A DNA stretch of 64,000 bases from Actinomycetales bacterium UBA1383. Its GTDB lineage: Bacteria > Actinomycetota > Actinomycetes > Actinomycetales > Actinomycetaceae. The notes under the pieces were generated by a model. The model did no database searches, was not told where the DNA came from, and saw only the letters and a list, made by a program, of their open reading frames with translations. Below, in pieces: positions 1 to 8,215 of the stretch (within the stretch, counting starts at the first letter, position 1; each line of letters begins with the position of its first letter). Position numbers and translations under genes: made by a program. Location of the stretch: assembly GCA_002305415.1 (NCBI GenBank), contig DBQX01000083.1, forward strand, positions 22,957-86,956, in the 5' to 3' direction.

Positions 1-74
1 CACCGAGGGGCCGTCCTGACGCCGTTGTCCACAGCCTCGCAGGGGCACGGGGACGGCCATGCGAGGCTGGTCCG

Positions 75-869
75 GTGCAGGTGCGGGATCAGGTGCTGTG
101 GCGGCGGACAGGCGAGTTGCAGATCGGGACGTGCGCCTCGCGCGCCGTGACGCTGCGTGGCCTGAGTCCCGCGGAGGCCGCGCTGCTGCTCGATCTCCAG
201 GTCCCTCGAAGCAGGGAGTGGCTGGAGGACGCGCTCGCCCGGAACGGCATCGCGGCGGACCGGTGGGAGTCACTGTGGCGGGCTGCCAGCACCCCGCCCC
301 CGCGGAGGGCCGACCATCCCGACCGACAGGTGATCGCCCTCCTGGATGACCACGAACTCACCGTCCGGGCCGGCGCGGACCTCGCCCGTCGCGGGGCACG
401 GCTGGTCCGCGACGGGCAGGGGCCCGGCGCACTGCCGGCACTCGCCCTCCTGACCGACGCGTACGTCAGTGACCCGCTGCGGACCGCCGTACTGCTGCGC
501 CACGACATCCCCCACCTTCCGATCGTGGTGGATGACGACGGCGTCACGCTGGGCCCGGTGGTGCGGCCCGGGGTCACCGGGTGCTGCCGCTGCCTCGAAC
601 TGGCGCGCACGGACGCGGACGAATGCTGGCCGGCACTCGCGACACAACTCCGGGTGCTCCCGACCCCGCCGGTGGACGTCGAGGTCGCCCGGGTCGCGAT
701 CCCGATCGCCTCCCGGGTGGCGCACGCCCACCTCGCGGGCCACGTCCACGGGGGTGGTTTCCGGATCACGGCGCACACCCTCCTGCCCGTCGACCCGATT
801 CCGGTCCACCCCGCGTGCGCCTGCGCCGGACTCACGCCGCCTTCCGGGGACGCCCACGTCCCCGCTTGA
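75..869 (+). CDS. TOMM-cyclodehydratase/ThiF-like protein, function unknown
   Basis: This 264-residue protein resembles the orphan actinobacterial family annotated as TOMM precursor leader-peptide-binding or cyclodehydratase-like proteins, which sits next to whiB7/uvrD2 in several actinobacteria. The visible support is a Cys-rich segment (GCCRCLELAR then DECWPAL, about residues 173-190) and a C-terminal HPACACAG motif, both placed as in that family. No ATP-binding YcaO partner and no precursor peptide is seen nearby, so a peptide-modifying role cannot be assumed. The GTG start has a modest GAGG about 8 nt upstream. The 3' end overlaps whiB7 tail-to-tail by 38 bp. Family recognition is fairly sure; function is not known. 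Confidence 0.6.
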   Translation: MQVRDQVLWRRTGELQIGTCASRAVTLRGLSPAEAALLLDLQVPRSREWLEDALARNGIAADRWESLWRAASTPPPRRADHPDRQVIALLDDHELTVRAGADLARRGARLVRDGQGPGALPALALLTDAYVSDPLRTAVLLRHDIPHLPIVVDDDGVTLGPVVRPGVTGCCRCLELARTDADECWPALATQLRVLPTPPVDVEVARVAIPIASRVAHAHLAGHVHGGGFRITAHTLLPVDPIPVHPACACAGLTPPSGDAHVPA

Positions 870-1083
870 CCGGGATGATGGCGCCGTCGAGGAAGATCTG
901 GCCGCCCCAGACCCCCCACGGCTCGGCGCGCTCCAGGGCGCCGGAAAGGCAGGCGTCGCGGAACGCGCAGGTACCGCAGAGGGCCTGGGCGCGCGTGACG
1001 TCCTCAGGACGTTCAGCGAACCAGAGGTCGGGGTCCTCGCGCTGACAGGGCGTCGAGGATGTACGGATCTCGGTGAGATGCAC
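832..1083 (-). CDS. whiB7: WhiB7, redox-sensitive iron-sulfur transcriptional activator of antibiotic resistance
   Basis: WhiB7 proteins bind a [4Fe-4S] cluster, contact the primary sigma factor and activate intrinsic drug-resistance genes through a C-terminal AT-hook. The 83-residue product has the four cluster cysteines at 13, 36, 39 and 45 (C-x2-C-x5-C in the last three), the GVWGG turn at 57-61 that marks WhiB proteins, and the WhiB7-specific AT-hook RGRGRPRK at 74-81. I chose GTG at 1083 because AGGAGA lies 5 nt upstream; the frame stays open further upstream but that part is leader RNA. It follows uvrD2 on the same strand, separated by a 171-nt leader carrying a small ORF and alternative hairpins, so translation-sensing attenuation is expected. 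Confidence 0.95.
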   Translation of the reverse strand: MHLTEIRTSSTPCQREDPDLWFAERPEDVTRAQALCGTCAFRDACLSGALERAEPWGVWGGQIFLDGAIIPVKRGRGRPRKAA

Positions 1084-1095
1084 GACGGTCTCCTG

Positions 1096-1122
1096 GCCGG
1101 GTCTTCCCGGCTCGCCGCCGGG
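1096..1122 (-). promoter_or_regulatory. whiB7 attenuator: two mutually exclusive hairpins
   Basis: Reading the minus strand there are three 6-nt blocks: CCCGGC (1122-1117), GCCGGG (1111-1106) and CCCGGC (1101-1096). The middle block pairs perfectly with either neighbour, giving hairpin 1 (loop GGCGA) or hairpin 2 (loop AAGA). Hairpin 1 starts 1 nt after the leader-ORF stop codon. Hairpin 2 ends 1 nt before the whiB7 AGGAGA site. A ribosome at the leader stop would mask the first block and favour hairpin 2. No U-tract follows, so control could act on translation or on a non-canonical terminator. Confidence 0.65.
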
Positions 1123-1123
1123 A

Positions 1124-1219
1124 TCAGGGTTCGGGGGTCTGGATTGCCCGCACGAACGGGCTCGCGGAGGGCAGGGTGGCGCCACGGGGCCGCCCACCGC
1201 CTGCTGCGATCGTGAACAT
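1124..1219 (-). CDS. whiB7 leader peptide (upstream ORF, 31 aa)
   Basis: A 31-codon reading frame starts at ATG 1219, 7 nt after a very strong ribosome-binding site (GGAGGAGG), and stops at TGA 1126-1124, just before the alternative hairpins that precede whiB7. The peptide begins MFTIAAGGG and ends IQTPEP. In mycobacteria and Streptomyces, whiB7/wblC is preceded by a translated leader ORF whose disturbed translation by ribosome-targeting drugs relieves attenuation. Position, RBS strength and following structure fit that model. The peptide sequence itself is not one I recognise, and the regulatory role is inferred. Confidence 0.72.
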   Translation of the reverse strand: MFTIAAGGGRPRGATLPSASPFVRAIQTPEP

Positions 1220-1254
1220 CCGTGCACCTCCTCCGGGAGCCGTGTGACCTCCGG

Positions 1255-3285
1255 TCACGATAGTGACCCCCGTGGCGGCGTGTCCACCCCTTTTTCCGCC
1301 TGTTCACGGGACCACTCCGCCACCAGGTCGAGGAGCTGGGGTCCGTAGCTCTCCAGCTTGGTCGCGCCGATGCCGCGCAGGAGGGTGAGCTCGCGCGTGG
1401 TTCGCGGTTTCGCACGGGCGATGGCCACGAGGGTGGTGTCGTGCAGGATCGTGAAGGCCGGCTTCGACCGTTCGGCCGCCTCACGGGCACGCCACGCACG
1501 CAGCCGCTCGAACAGCTCCCGTTCCGCCGGGTCCATCTCCTCCGCCGACGCCGCCGCGGCCGCCCGCGGCCGGACCTCCCGCTCCTCCTCGGGCCACACC
1601 CCGGCGAGGAAGCGGGACTGCTTCCGCGCGGCACGGCCGCCGGCGGTCCGCGCCCGGGCGTAGGAGAGCTGGAGGTGCTCGCGCGCGCGGGTCACCCCGA
1701 CGTAGAGGAGCCGCCGCTCCTCGGCGAGCTGGTCCGGGGTGCTCGCCATCGAGATCGGCAGGAGTCCGTCCGACAGACCCACGAGGAACACCGCGTCCCA
1801 CTCGAGCCCCTTGGCGGCATGGATGGTGGCGAGGGTGACCCCGTCGGCGATCGGGGCGTGCTGCACCGCCGCTCGTTCGTCGAGCTCCTGGCGGAACTCC
1901 GCGAGCGAGGCGCCGCGGCGGGCGTAGAGATCGTCGGCGAGGGATACGAGGGTGTTGAGCGAGTCCCAGCGCTCCCGCACGGCACCGCGGCCCGCGGGTT
2001 GCTCGGGCGACCACCCGACGGCCGACAGCGCCTCCCGCACCCGGTCCGGAAGCGCGGCGGCCGACTCCGCCTTCGCGGCGGCCCGGAGGGCAACGAGCGC
2101 GGCCTTGACCTCGGGACGCGCGAAGAACCGCTCGCCGCCGCGCACCTGGTAGCCGATCCCCGCGCGCGAGAGGGCATCCTCGAGGACCTCCGACTGCGAG
2201 TTCGTGCGGTACAGCACCGCGATCTCGCGAAGGGGCACGCCACGTGCGGAGAGTTCCCGCACCCGTCCGACCACCCCGGCGGCCTCCGCGACGTCGTCGT
2301 CGAAGGCCTCGTAACGCACCGGTTCGGACGAGGGACGCTGCGCCTGGAGCGTGACCGCGCCGGGACTCATGCGCCCCGCGCGAGTGGTGAGCAGCCGGTT
2401 CGCCAGGGACACCACCTGCGGCGTCGAACGATAGTCGCGCACCAGCCGGACCACCGGCGCGCCGGGATGGCGGGACGGGAAGTCCGCGAGGAAGCGCGGG
2501 GTGGCCCCGGTGAACGAGTAGATGGTCTGCGAGACATCCCCGACCACGCAGACGCTGTCACGGCCACCGAGCCACAGCTCGAGGAGCCGCTGCTGGAGTG
2601 GGGAGACGTCCTGGTACTCGTCCACCACGAAGTGCCGATACTGCCGGCGTACCTCGGCAGCGATGTCGTCGCGCTCGGCGAGTATCCCCACCGTGAGGAG
2701 CAGGACGTCCTCGAAGTCGATCACGCCCCTCCCGGACTTCGCCTCCTCGTACGTCCGGAGGACGGCCGCCACGGTGCCGGCCTCGATGCCGCCGGGTTCG
2801 GGGCGACCGGCCGAGGCGGCTCGCCTCGGGTAGTCCTCCGCGGTGACCATGCTGACCTTCGCCCACTCGATCTCGGCGGCCAGGTCACGCACGAGCACCT
2901 TGTCCGCTCCCAGCCCGAGACGGCTGGCCGCCTCGGCCACGATCGGCGCCTTGTGCTCCTGGATCCGTGGCAACGTCCCCCCGATCGCCCGCGGCCAGAA
3001 GAACCCCAGTTGCCGCAACGCCGCGGCGTGGAAGGTGCGCGCCTGGACGGCCGGGACCCCGAGATCACGCAGCCGCGACCGCATCTCCCCCGCCGCACGT
3101 GCCGTGAAGGTGACGGCGAGGACATCGTGGGGACCGTACGCACCCGTGTGGACCCCATGGGCGATCCTGTAGGTGATGGCGCGGGTCTTGCCCGTGCCGG
3201 CGCCGGCGAGCACGCAGAGGGGTCCCGTGAGGTGTGTGGCGACCACCCGCTGGTCGTCATCCAGGTCGGTCAGGTCGGCAGTCAC
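1255..3285 (-). CDS. uvrD2: ATP-dependent DNA helicase UvrD2 (SF1A, with HRDC domain)
   Basis: This is a 676-residue superfamily 1A 3'-5' DNA helicase of the actinobacterial UvrD2 type, which works in DNA repair. The Walker A motif AGAGTGKT is at 27-34, the DEYQDVSPLQQ Walker B motif follows near 218, and the later helicase motifs (TIHAAKGLEWDAVFL, LLYVGVTRAREHL) are intact. The C-terminal 70 residues form an HRDC domain with the LRGIGATKLESYG helix-hairpin, which distinguishes UvrD2 from PcrA. The GTG start at 3285 has GACAAT ending 6 nt upstream, suggesting leaderless transcription. It lies downstream of nudC and upstream of whiB7 on the same strand, the order also seen in Mycobacterium. 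Confidence 0.95.
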   Translation of the reverse strand: MTADLTDLDDDQRVVATHLTGPLCVLAGAGTGKTRAITYRIAHGVHTGAYGPHDVLAVTFTARAAGEMRSRLRDLGVPAVQARTFHAAALRQLGFFWPRAIGGTLPRIQEHKAPIVAEAASRLGLGADKVLVRDLAAEIEWAKVSMVTAEDYPRRAASAGRPEPGGIEAGTVAAVLRTYEEAKSGRGVIDFEDVLLLTVGILAERDDIAAEVRRQYRHFVVDEYQDVSPLQQRLLELWLGGRDSVCVVGDVSQTIYSFTGATPRFLADFPSRHPGAPVVRLVRDYRSTPQVVSLANRLLTTRAGRMSPGAVTLQAQRPSSEPVRYEAFDDDVAEAAGVVGRVRELSARGVPLREIAVLYRTNSQSEVLEDALSRAGIGYQVRGGERFFARPEVKAALVALRAAAKAESAAALPDRVREALSAVGWSPEQPAGRGAVRERWDSLNTLVSLADDLYARRGASLAEFRQELDERAAVQHAPIADGVTLATIHAAKGLEWDAVFLVGLSDGLLPISMASTPDQLAEERRLLYVGVTRAREHLQLSYARARTAGGRAARKQSRFLAGVWPEEEREVRPRAAAAASAEEMDPAERELFERLRAWRAREAAERSKPAFTILHDTTLVAIARAKPRTTRELTLLRGIGATKLESYGPQLLDLVAEWSREQAEKGVDTPPRGSLS
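1257..1295 (-). promoter_or_regulatory. Probable autoregulated whiB7 promoter
   Basis: On the minus strand an AAAAA tract (1295-1291) lies 4 nt before a -35-like TGGACA (1286-1281), followed after 18 nt by TATCGT (1262-1257). WhiB7-dependent promoters are known for a short AT-rich element just upstream of the -35, bound by the AT-hook, so this matches the expected autoregulatory layout. The promoter sits inside the 3' end of uvrD2. The predicted start near 1250 leaves about 30 nt before the leader ORF. The hexamers were matched by eye. Confidence 0.55.
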
Positions 3286-3320
3286 TCCCCCATTGTCACC
3301 CGGCGCGCCGACAGCCTCCC

Positions 3321-4174
3321 TCAGCCGGCCATCCAGGCCGCCACGAGCGCGCTGGCCACCGAGGCCGGACCCGGCAGCGTGAGGTCACCCGCAGCGACGG
3401 CCTCCGCCAGCGCCGCCCGCGTGAAGAAGCGTGCCGCGAGGATCTCACGGCCGTCCACGCGCGGTTCCTGGGCCCCCGGAGCACGCGTCACGAACGCGCA
3501 CATCAGGGAGCGCGGGAACGGCCAGGGCTGCGAGCCCCGGTACCGGACGCGGTCCACCTCGATCGCCACCTCCTCGCGCACCTCCCGCACCACGGCGCGC
3601 TCGAGCGACTCGCCCGGTTCCACGTAGCCCGCGATGACCGACCACCGGCCGGCCGGGAAGTGCGCGGCGTGGGCGAGGAGCAGGCGATCGGCGTCGTCGA
3701 CGACCGCCACGATCACCGCCGGGTCGGTCCGGGGATGGTGCTCCGTCCCGCACGCGGGGCAGAGCCGGACCCAGCCGGCCTCCGACACGCGGGTCACGGT
3801 GCCACAGCGCGGGCAGTGCGGGTGCAGCCGGTGCCACTGCGCCATGGCGACGGCGGGGACCGCCACCGCACGCTCTGCCTCCGGCAGTTCGTGGACGGCG
3901 ATCCGCAGGTCGCGATACTCCCTCCCCGGGTGCTCCGGCCCCAGTGCCAGCACGTGGGCGTCGCCGTGGGGGTCCTTCCCGAGGTAGACGTACAGATCCG
4001 CGGCGACCGGCCCGGTGAGGACATCGAGGCGGTCCCCGTCCAGCGCAGTCGTCCCTGTGGATCAGCGAGCACCACCCGCGTCGTCGCGGCCGCGAGGAGT
4101 CCCTCGATCACGTGCGGGCGCGAGCGCGCCTCGGTGTCGGGATCGAGTGCTGCCGACGGAGTGCCCTCCCTCAC
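3321..4174 (-). pseudogene. nudC: NAD/NADH pyrophosphatase NudC, reading frame interrupted by one missing base
   Basis: NudC hydrolyses NAD(H) and removes NAD caps from RNA. The downstream frame carries the zinc knuckle CPRCG...CPACG, the Nudix box beginning GYVEPGESLERAVVREV, and the NudC signature SQPWPFPRSLM. The last Nudix glycine (RExxEExG) is Ala here. The N-terminal domain, including TTRVVLADPQGRLRW, lies in a different frame that starts at GTG 4174, overlapping the mnmA stop as GTGA. Adding one C to the CCCC run at 4034-4037 joins the frames as LRWTG-DRLDVLTG and gives about 284 residues, near the family length. Either a real frameshift or a homopolymer sequencing error explains this. 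If the frame is truly broken, a short product could start at GTG 3953. Confidence 0.85.
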
Positions 4175-5259
4175 GCGGACCCCCTCCGTCCGGTCTCCTG
4201 GACGGTCCCCTGGCCGAGAACGCGTGTCCCCCGGTAGACCACCGCGGACTGGCCGGCTGCGAGCCCGCGCACCGGCGAGTCGAGGACAAGCCGCATCCCC
4301 GGGCCCGACCGGGTGACCGTGCAGCACACCGGCTCGCCGTGGGCCCGCACCTGGACCTCGGCCGGCGTGGGCGCCGCGGCGGGAACGTCGTCGGCCAGCC
4401 ACACGACGTCCGAGGCCACGACCGTGTCGACGGCGAGGAGGGCGGCAGGCCCCACGATGACGGTGTTGGTCGCGGGCCGCACCTCGAGCACGTACCGGGG
4501 GGCTCCCCCTGGAGCAGGCCGCGGCAGCTTCAGGCCCCTGCGCTGCCCGACGGTGAACGCGTACGCACCATCGTGCTCCCCCACCTGCCGGCCGGACTCG
4601 TCCACGATCGGACCGGGTGCCGGACCGAGGCGCGAGCGCAGGAATCCCCGGGTGTCGCCGTCGGCGACGAAGCAGATGTCGTAGGAGTCGGGCTTCTCGG
4701 ACACCGGCAGACCACGGGCGGCCGCCTCCCGGCGCACCTCGGCCTTCGACGGCACCTCACCCAGCGGGAAGAGCGCGCGCGCGAGCCGCTCCGGTCCCAT
4801 GACGGCCAGCACGTAGGACTGGTCCTTCCCGGGGTCCCTGGCGCGGTGCAACTCGGCCGGCTCACCGGTGATGCGGGCGTAGTGGCCGGTGACGACGGCG
4901 TCGAAGCCGAGTGCGAGGGCCCGGTCGGCGAGCGCCGAGAACTTCACGTGCTCGTTGCACCGGACGCACGGATTGGGGGTGCGACCGGCGGCGTACTCCG
5001 CCAGGAAGTCCGCGACCACGCGCTCCTCGAACTCCTCGGACAGGTCCCACACGTAGTAGGGGATCCCGAGGACGTCCGCCGCGCGGCGCGCGTCCGACGC
5101 GTCCTCGATCGAGCAGCACCCCCGTGACCCGCTGCGGTTCTCGGCGCGGCTCCGGGAGAGCGCCATGTGGACGCCGACGACGTCGTGCCCCGCCTCCACG
5201 GCGCGCGCGGCCGCCACCGCGGAGTCGACGCCGCCGGACATCGCGGCCAGGACCAGCAT
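4171..5259 (-). CDS. mnmA: tRNA-specific 2-thiouridylase MnmA
   Basis: MnmA adenylates and thiolates U34 in the wobble position of Lys, Glu and Gln tRNAs, using persulfide sulfur from a cysteine desulfurase. The 362-residue protein has the PP-loop SGGVDS at 8-13, the first catalytic cysteine at 101 (NPCVRCN) and the second at 196 (DSYDICF), and the GHYARI substrate segment near 125. Length is normal. It starts 3 nt after the desulfurase stop codon and its own stop overlaps the nudC start by 4 nt, so the genes are very likely co-transcribed. The neighbouring desulfurase is the natural sulfur donor. Confidence 0.96.
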   Translation of the reverse strand: MLVLAAMSGGVDSAVAAARAVEAGHDVVGVHMALSRSRAENRSGSRGCCSIEDASDARRAADVLGIPYYVWDLSEEFEERVVADFLAEYAAGRTPNPCVRCNEHVKFSALADRALALGFDAVVTGHYARITGEPAELHRARDPGKDQSYVLAVMGPERLARALFPLGEVPSKAEVRREAAARGLPVSEKPDSYDICFVADGDTRGFLRSRLGPAPGPIVDESGRQVGEHDGAYAFTVGQRRGLKLPRPAPGGAPRYVLEVRPATNTVIVGPAALLAVDTVVASDVVWLADDVPAAAPTPAEVQVRAHGEPVCCTVTRSGPGMRLVLDSPVRGLAAGQSAVVYRGTRVLGQGTVQETGRRGSA

Positions 5260-5262
5260 CGT

Positions 5263-6411
5263 TCACCTCCCGCGGGCGCGCCGCGCCCGCTCGACAGCAT
5301 CGCCGATCGAGTGGACGAAGGCGTCCACATCGGCGTCGGTGGAATCCCACCCGAGGCTGCAACGCAGTCCGGAGCGTGCGTGTTCCTGGCCGATGCCCAT
5401 CGCGACGATGACGTGCGACGGCTCCTGTACCCCCGCCCTGCAGGCCGCGCCCGCCGAGACCGCGATCCCGGCGCGGTCGAGCGCGAAGACGAGCGAGTCC
5501 GCGTCGGCGCCCTCCACCACGGCGTGGACGATGTGCGGGAGCCGCTGCTCCTCCGCGAGCGTCGCGCCACTCTCGTGGACCCCGTCCAGCGTCGCGAGAC
5601 CGCGTGCGAGCCGGTCGCGGAGGCCACGCAGGCGAGGCGTCTCGGAAGGGAGGGCCTGCACCGCGGACTCCAGCGCCGTCGCGAGCGCGACCGCGCCGGG
5701 GACGTCCACCGTGCCCGGGCGCAGGCCCCGCTCCTGGCCACCGCCGTGGTGGAGCGGCTCGATCGTCACGTCTCGCCGGACGAGCAGCGCCCCGGTTCCC
5801 GCCGGTGCACCGATCTTGTGCCCCGACAGGCTGAGCAGGTCCACGCCGGAGCCGTGGAAGTCCACGGGGACGTGGCCGACGGCCTGCACCGCGTCGGTGT
5901 GGGCGAGTGCGCCGCTGCGGTGGGCGGCGTCGACGACCTCGGGAAGCGGCTGCACCACGCCGGTCTCATTGCCGGCCCACATCACCGAGACGACGGCAGT
6001 GGACGGGTCAACCGCCTCCAGTGCGTCCAGGCGGACGCGCCCGTCGCGGTCCACGGGCAGGCGGCGGACGTCGAAGCCCTCGCGGCCCAGCGCGAGGGCG
6101 CTGTCCAGGACGGCGTGGTGTTCCACCGCACTGACGACCACCCGGTCCCGACCCCGGGTGCGGCCCGCGCGCGCACCTCCCATCACCGCGAGGGCGTCCG
6201 CCTCGGTACCACCGGAGGTGAGGACCACCTCGGCGGGGGCGGCGCCGAGGAGTCCGGCGATCCGTTCCCGCGCCTCCTCGAGGGCGCGCCGCGCCTGCCT
6301 CCCCGCCGCGTGGACGGAGGAGGCGTTCCCCGTCACCCGCAGTGCCGCCGCGTACGCCTGCGCTGCCTCCGGGCGCACGGTTGTCGTGGCGGCGTGGTCG
6401 AGGTAGTGCAT
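5263..6411 (-). CDS. iscS: Cysteine desulfurase (NifS/IscS type)
   Basis: This PLP enzyme takes sulfur from cysteine and carries it as a persulfide for tRNA thiolation and iron-sulfur assembly. The 382-residue protein begins MHYLDHAATT, the family start. It has His100 and the SLSGHKIGAP motif with the PLP lysine at 199, and the persulfide cysteine at 324 in SAGAACRAG. The ATG at 6411 overlaps the etfA stop by one base (TGATG), which favours this start over the longer open frame upstream. The short active-site loop (AACRAG) resembles the NifS/group II-like desulfurases often paired with mnmA. The assignment to tRNA thiolation comes from the adjacent mnmA. Confidence 0.93.
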   Translation of the reverse strand: MHYLDHAATTTVRPEAAQAYAAALRVTGNASSVHAAGRQARRALEEARERIAGLLGAAPAEVVLTSGGTEADALAVMGGARAGRTRGRDRVVVSAVEHHAVLDSALALGREGFDVRRLPVDRDGRVRLDALEAVDPSTAVVSVMWAGNETGVVQPLPEVVDAAHRSGALAHTDAVQAVGHVPVDFHGSGVDLLSLSGHKIGAPAGTGALLVRRDVTIEPLHHGGGQERGLRPGTVDVPGAVALATALESAVQALPSETPRLRGLRDRLARGLATLDGVHESGATLAEEQRLPHIVHAVVEGADADSLVFALDRAGIAVSAGAACRAGVQEPSHVIVAMGIGQEHARSGLRCSLGWDSTDADVDAFVHSIGDAVERARRARGR

Positions 6412-7340
6412 CACCGCGCTCGCAACGCGTCGATGGCCTGCCGGAGGACGTCGTGCAGGTCTCCCACCACGCCGAAGTCGGCGAACTCGAAGAGGGGTGC
6501 CTCGGGGTCGGAGTTGATGACGACGACGGTCTGGGCGGCCTGCATGCCCGCGGTGTGGTGGACCGCTCCCGAGATTCCGGCGCCGATGTAGAGGGTGGGC
6601 GAGATCATCGTCCCCGTCTGGCCGATCTGGGCGCTGTGGTCGATCCATCCCTCGTCGGTGGCGACGCGCGTGGCGCCGACCGCCCCGCCGAGCAGGTCGG
6701 CGAGCTCCTCGACGAGGGTGAAGTCGCCGTCGGTCCCGCGGCCCCCGGCCACGACGACCCGCGCCTCGTCGAGCGCAGGGCGCCCCGAGCGCGGACGCTC
6801 GATCCGGGACTCGCGGCGCAGCGCCCCAGCCGCCGGCGAGGGTTCGACGGCGAGCCGCGTCACCTCGACGCCGTCGACGGGCGCGGGGACAGCCCGGACG
6901 GCGGCGGGCTTCATCGCGAGGATCGCGGGCCGCTCGACGACGGTGCACTCGGTCTGCCAGGTGCCGGCGAGCACCGTCTTCGAGGCGATGACCCGGTCCC
7001 CCTCCACACGGAGGCCGGTCACGTCGACGATGGCGGCGGAGCGGAGGGCGACGGCGAGCCGGGCCGCCACCGCCTTGCCGGCGAACGACGACACCAGCAC
7101 GACGGCGTCCGGCTCGACCTGGCGCACGGCGGCGAGGACGCCGTCGGCGACCAGCGTCGGCTCCTGCGGCCGACCGCCCAGGTCGAGTGCCACGGCCTGC
7201 GACACGCCCAGCTCCGCGAGCGCCGCGAGGTCGGGATCCCCCAGTGTCACCGCGACCGGGGTTCCCACGCCACGGGCGGCGGTGATCGCCTCGCGGTGGG
7301 CGGACGAGGGCGTGGCGGGCACGACGACTAGCAGGCGCAT
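6411..7340 (-). CDS. etfA: Electron transfer flavoprotein alpha subunit
   Basis: EtfA binds FAD and, with EtfB, passes electrons from flavin dehydrogenases to the respiratory chain. The 309-residue protein has the alternating Rossmann-like N-terminal domain (starting MRLLVVVPATPSS). Its C-terminal FAD domain contains SGRPALDEARVVVAGGRG, IGQTGTMISPTLYIGAGISG and the QAAQTVVVINSDPEAP strand-loop typical of EtfA. ATG at 7340 overlaps the etfB stop by one base, fixing the start. It is followed directly by the desulfurase and mnmA. The same etfBA-iscS-mnmA order occurs in Mycobacterium, so the arrangement is conserved, though no biochemical link to thiolation is established. Confidence 0.93.
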   Translation of the reverse strand: MRLLVVVPATPSSAHREAITAARGVGTPVAVTLGDPDLAALAELGVSQAVALDLGGRPQEPTLVADGVLAAVRQVEPDAVVLVSSFAGKAVAARLAVALRSAAIVDVTGLRVEGDRVIASKTVLAGTWQTECTVVERPAILAMKPAAVRAVPAPVDGVEVTRLAVEPSPAAGALRRESRIERPRSGRPALDEARVVVAGGRGTDGDFTLVEELADLLGGAVGATRVATDEGWIDHSAQIGQTGTMISPTLYIGAGISGAVHHTAGMQAAQTVVVINSDPEAPLFEFADFGVVGDLHDVLRQAIDALRAR

Positions 7341-8104
7341 CACACCACCCCCTTCTCCGCCAGCCACGCCGCCAGGCGACGGCCGCCGTCGCCGGTGTCG
7401 GTGACGATCACACCTTCGCGCCGCAGCGGGCGACGCCGCGCGTCGAGGAGCGCTACTGCAGGCCGGAGATCCACGGCGTCCAGGCCGAGGTCGTCGAGCC
7501 CCCACGTGGCGACGGGCTTCCTGCGCGCCGCCGTCATGGTGCGGAAGTTGGGGATCCGCGGCTGGTTCGCCTGGTCCGTGACCGACAGCAGCGCGGGGAG
7601 GTCCGTCGCCCACGTCTCGACGGCATCCCCGAGGGTGCGCGTCACCCGCAGCGTCCGGCCGTCGCACTCGACCGAGGCGGCGAGGGTGAGCGCCGGGAGG
7701 GAGAGGACCGCGGCCAGGGCGTCGGGCAGCATCGAGGTCAGGCCGTCCATCGTCGCCATGCCGGTGACCACGGCGTCGACGTCCCCGAGCCGGGTGATCG
7801 CGGCACCCAGGACGCGGGCGGTGGCGACGACGTCGGAGCCCGCCAGCCGCTCGTCGGACACGAGGACGGCGTCGTCCGCGCCCATCTGGAGGGCGCGGCG
7901 CAGCGCGTCGACGGCGGCAGGCGGTCCCATCGTCAGGGCGGTCACGGTTCCCCCGACCTGTTCGGCGAGGGAGACGGCCGCCTCCACCGCGTTCTCATCC
8001 AGCTCGTTGAGGACGTCCTCCGGCCCCCGGACGACCCGCCCACCCTCGATGCGGCGATCGGAGTTGATGTCCGGGACGCGCTTCACGCACACGACGATTT
8101 TCAC
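7340..8104 (-). CDS. etfB: Electron transfer flavoprotein beta subunit
   Basis: The 254-residue EtfB is the AMP-binding partner of EtfA. It starts KIVVCVKRVPDIN and contains the family motif ALTMGPPAAVDALRRALQMGADDAVLVSD near residues 60-85. The later LPALTLAASVECDGRTLRVTR and NFRTMTAARRKP segments also match EtfB. GTG 8104 is chosen because conserved sequence begins there; the frame stays open upstream but that stretch is unlike the family. No clear ribosome-binding site precedes it. It is the first gene of the etfBA-desulfurase-mnmA-nudC-uvrD2 run and diverges from glgX across about 110 bp. Confidence 0.92.
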   Translation of the reverse strand: MKIVVCVKRVPDINSDRRIEGGRVVRGPEDVLNELDENAVEAAVSLAEQVGGTVTALTMGPPAAVDALRRALQMGADDAVLVSDERLAGSDVVATARVLGAAITRLGDVDAVVTGMATMDGLTSMLPDALAAVLSLPALTLAASVECDGRTLRVTRTLGDAVETWATDLPALLSVTDQANQPRIPNFRTMTAARRKPVATWGLDDLGLDAVDLRPAVALLDARRRPLRREGVIVTDTGDGGRRLAAWLAEKGVV

Positions 8105-8203
8105 GGACCAAGCGTGCCATCCGACCCCTGCCCGCGGCCAACCCGGGACCATCGACCCAGGCACGCAACGGCAAGCGACCACGGCTCACCCCTGCCGATG
8201 CGG

Positions 8204-8209
8204 TTTAAT
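8204..8209 (+). promoter_or_regulatory. -10 element for leaderless glgX transcript
   Basis: TTTAAT (5 of 6 to TATAAT) ends 6 nt before GTG 8216, the spacing expected when transcription begins at the start codon itself. It is the only AT-rich hexamer in the etfB-glgX gap. No convincing -35 is visible. Confidence 0.45.
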
Positions 8210-8215
8210 GTGTGG

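Noticed and set aside
6411..6948. Longer N-terminus for the cysteine desulfurase
   Set aside because: The extension is antisense-like low-complexity sequence over etfA; the MHYLDHAATT start overlaps the etfA stop and matches the family.
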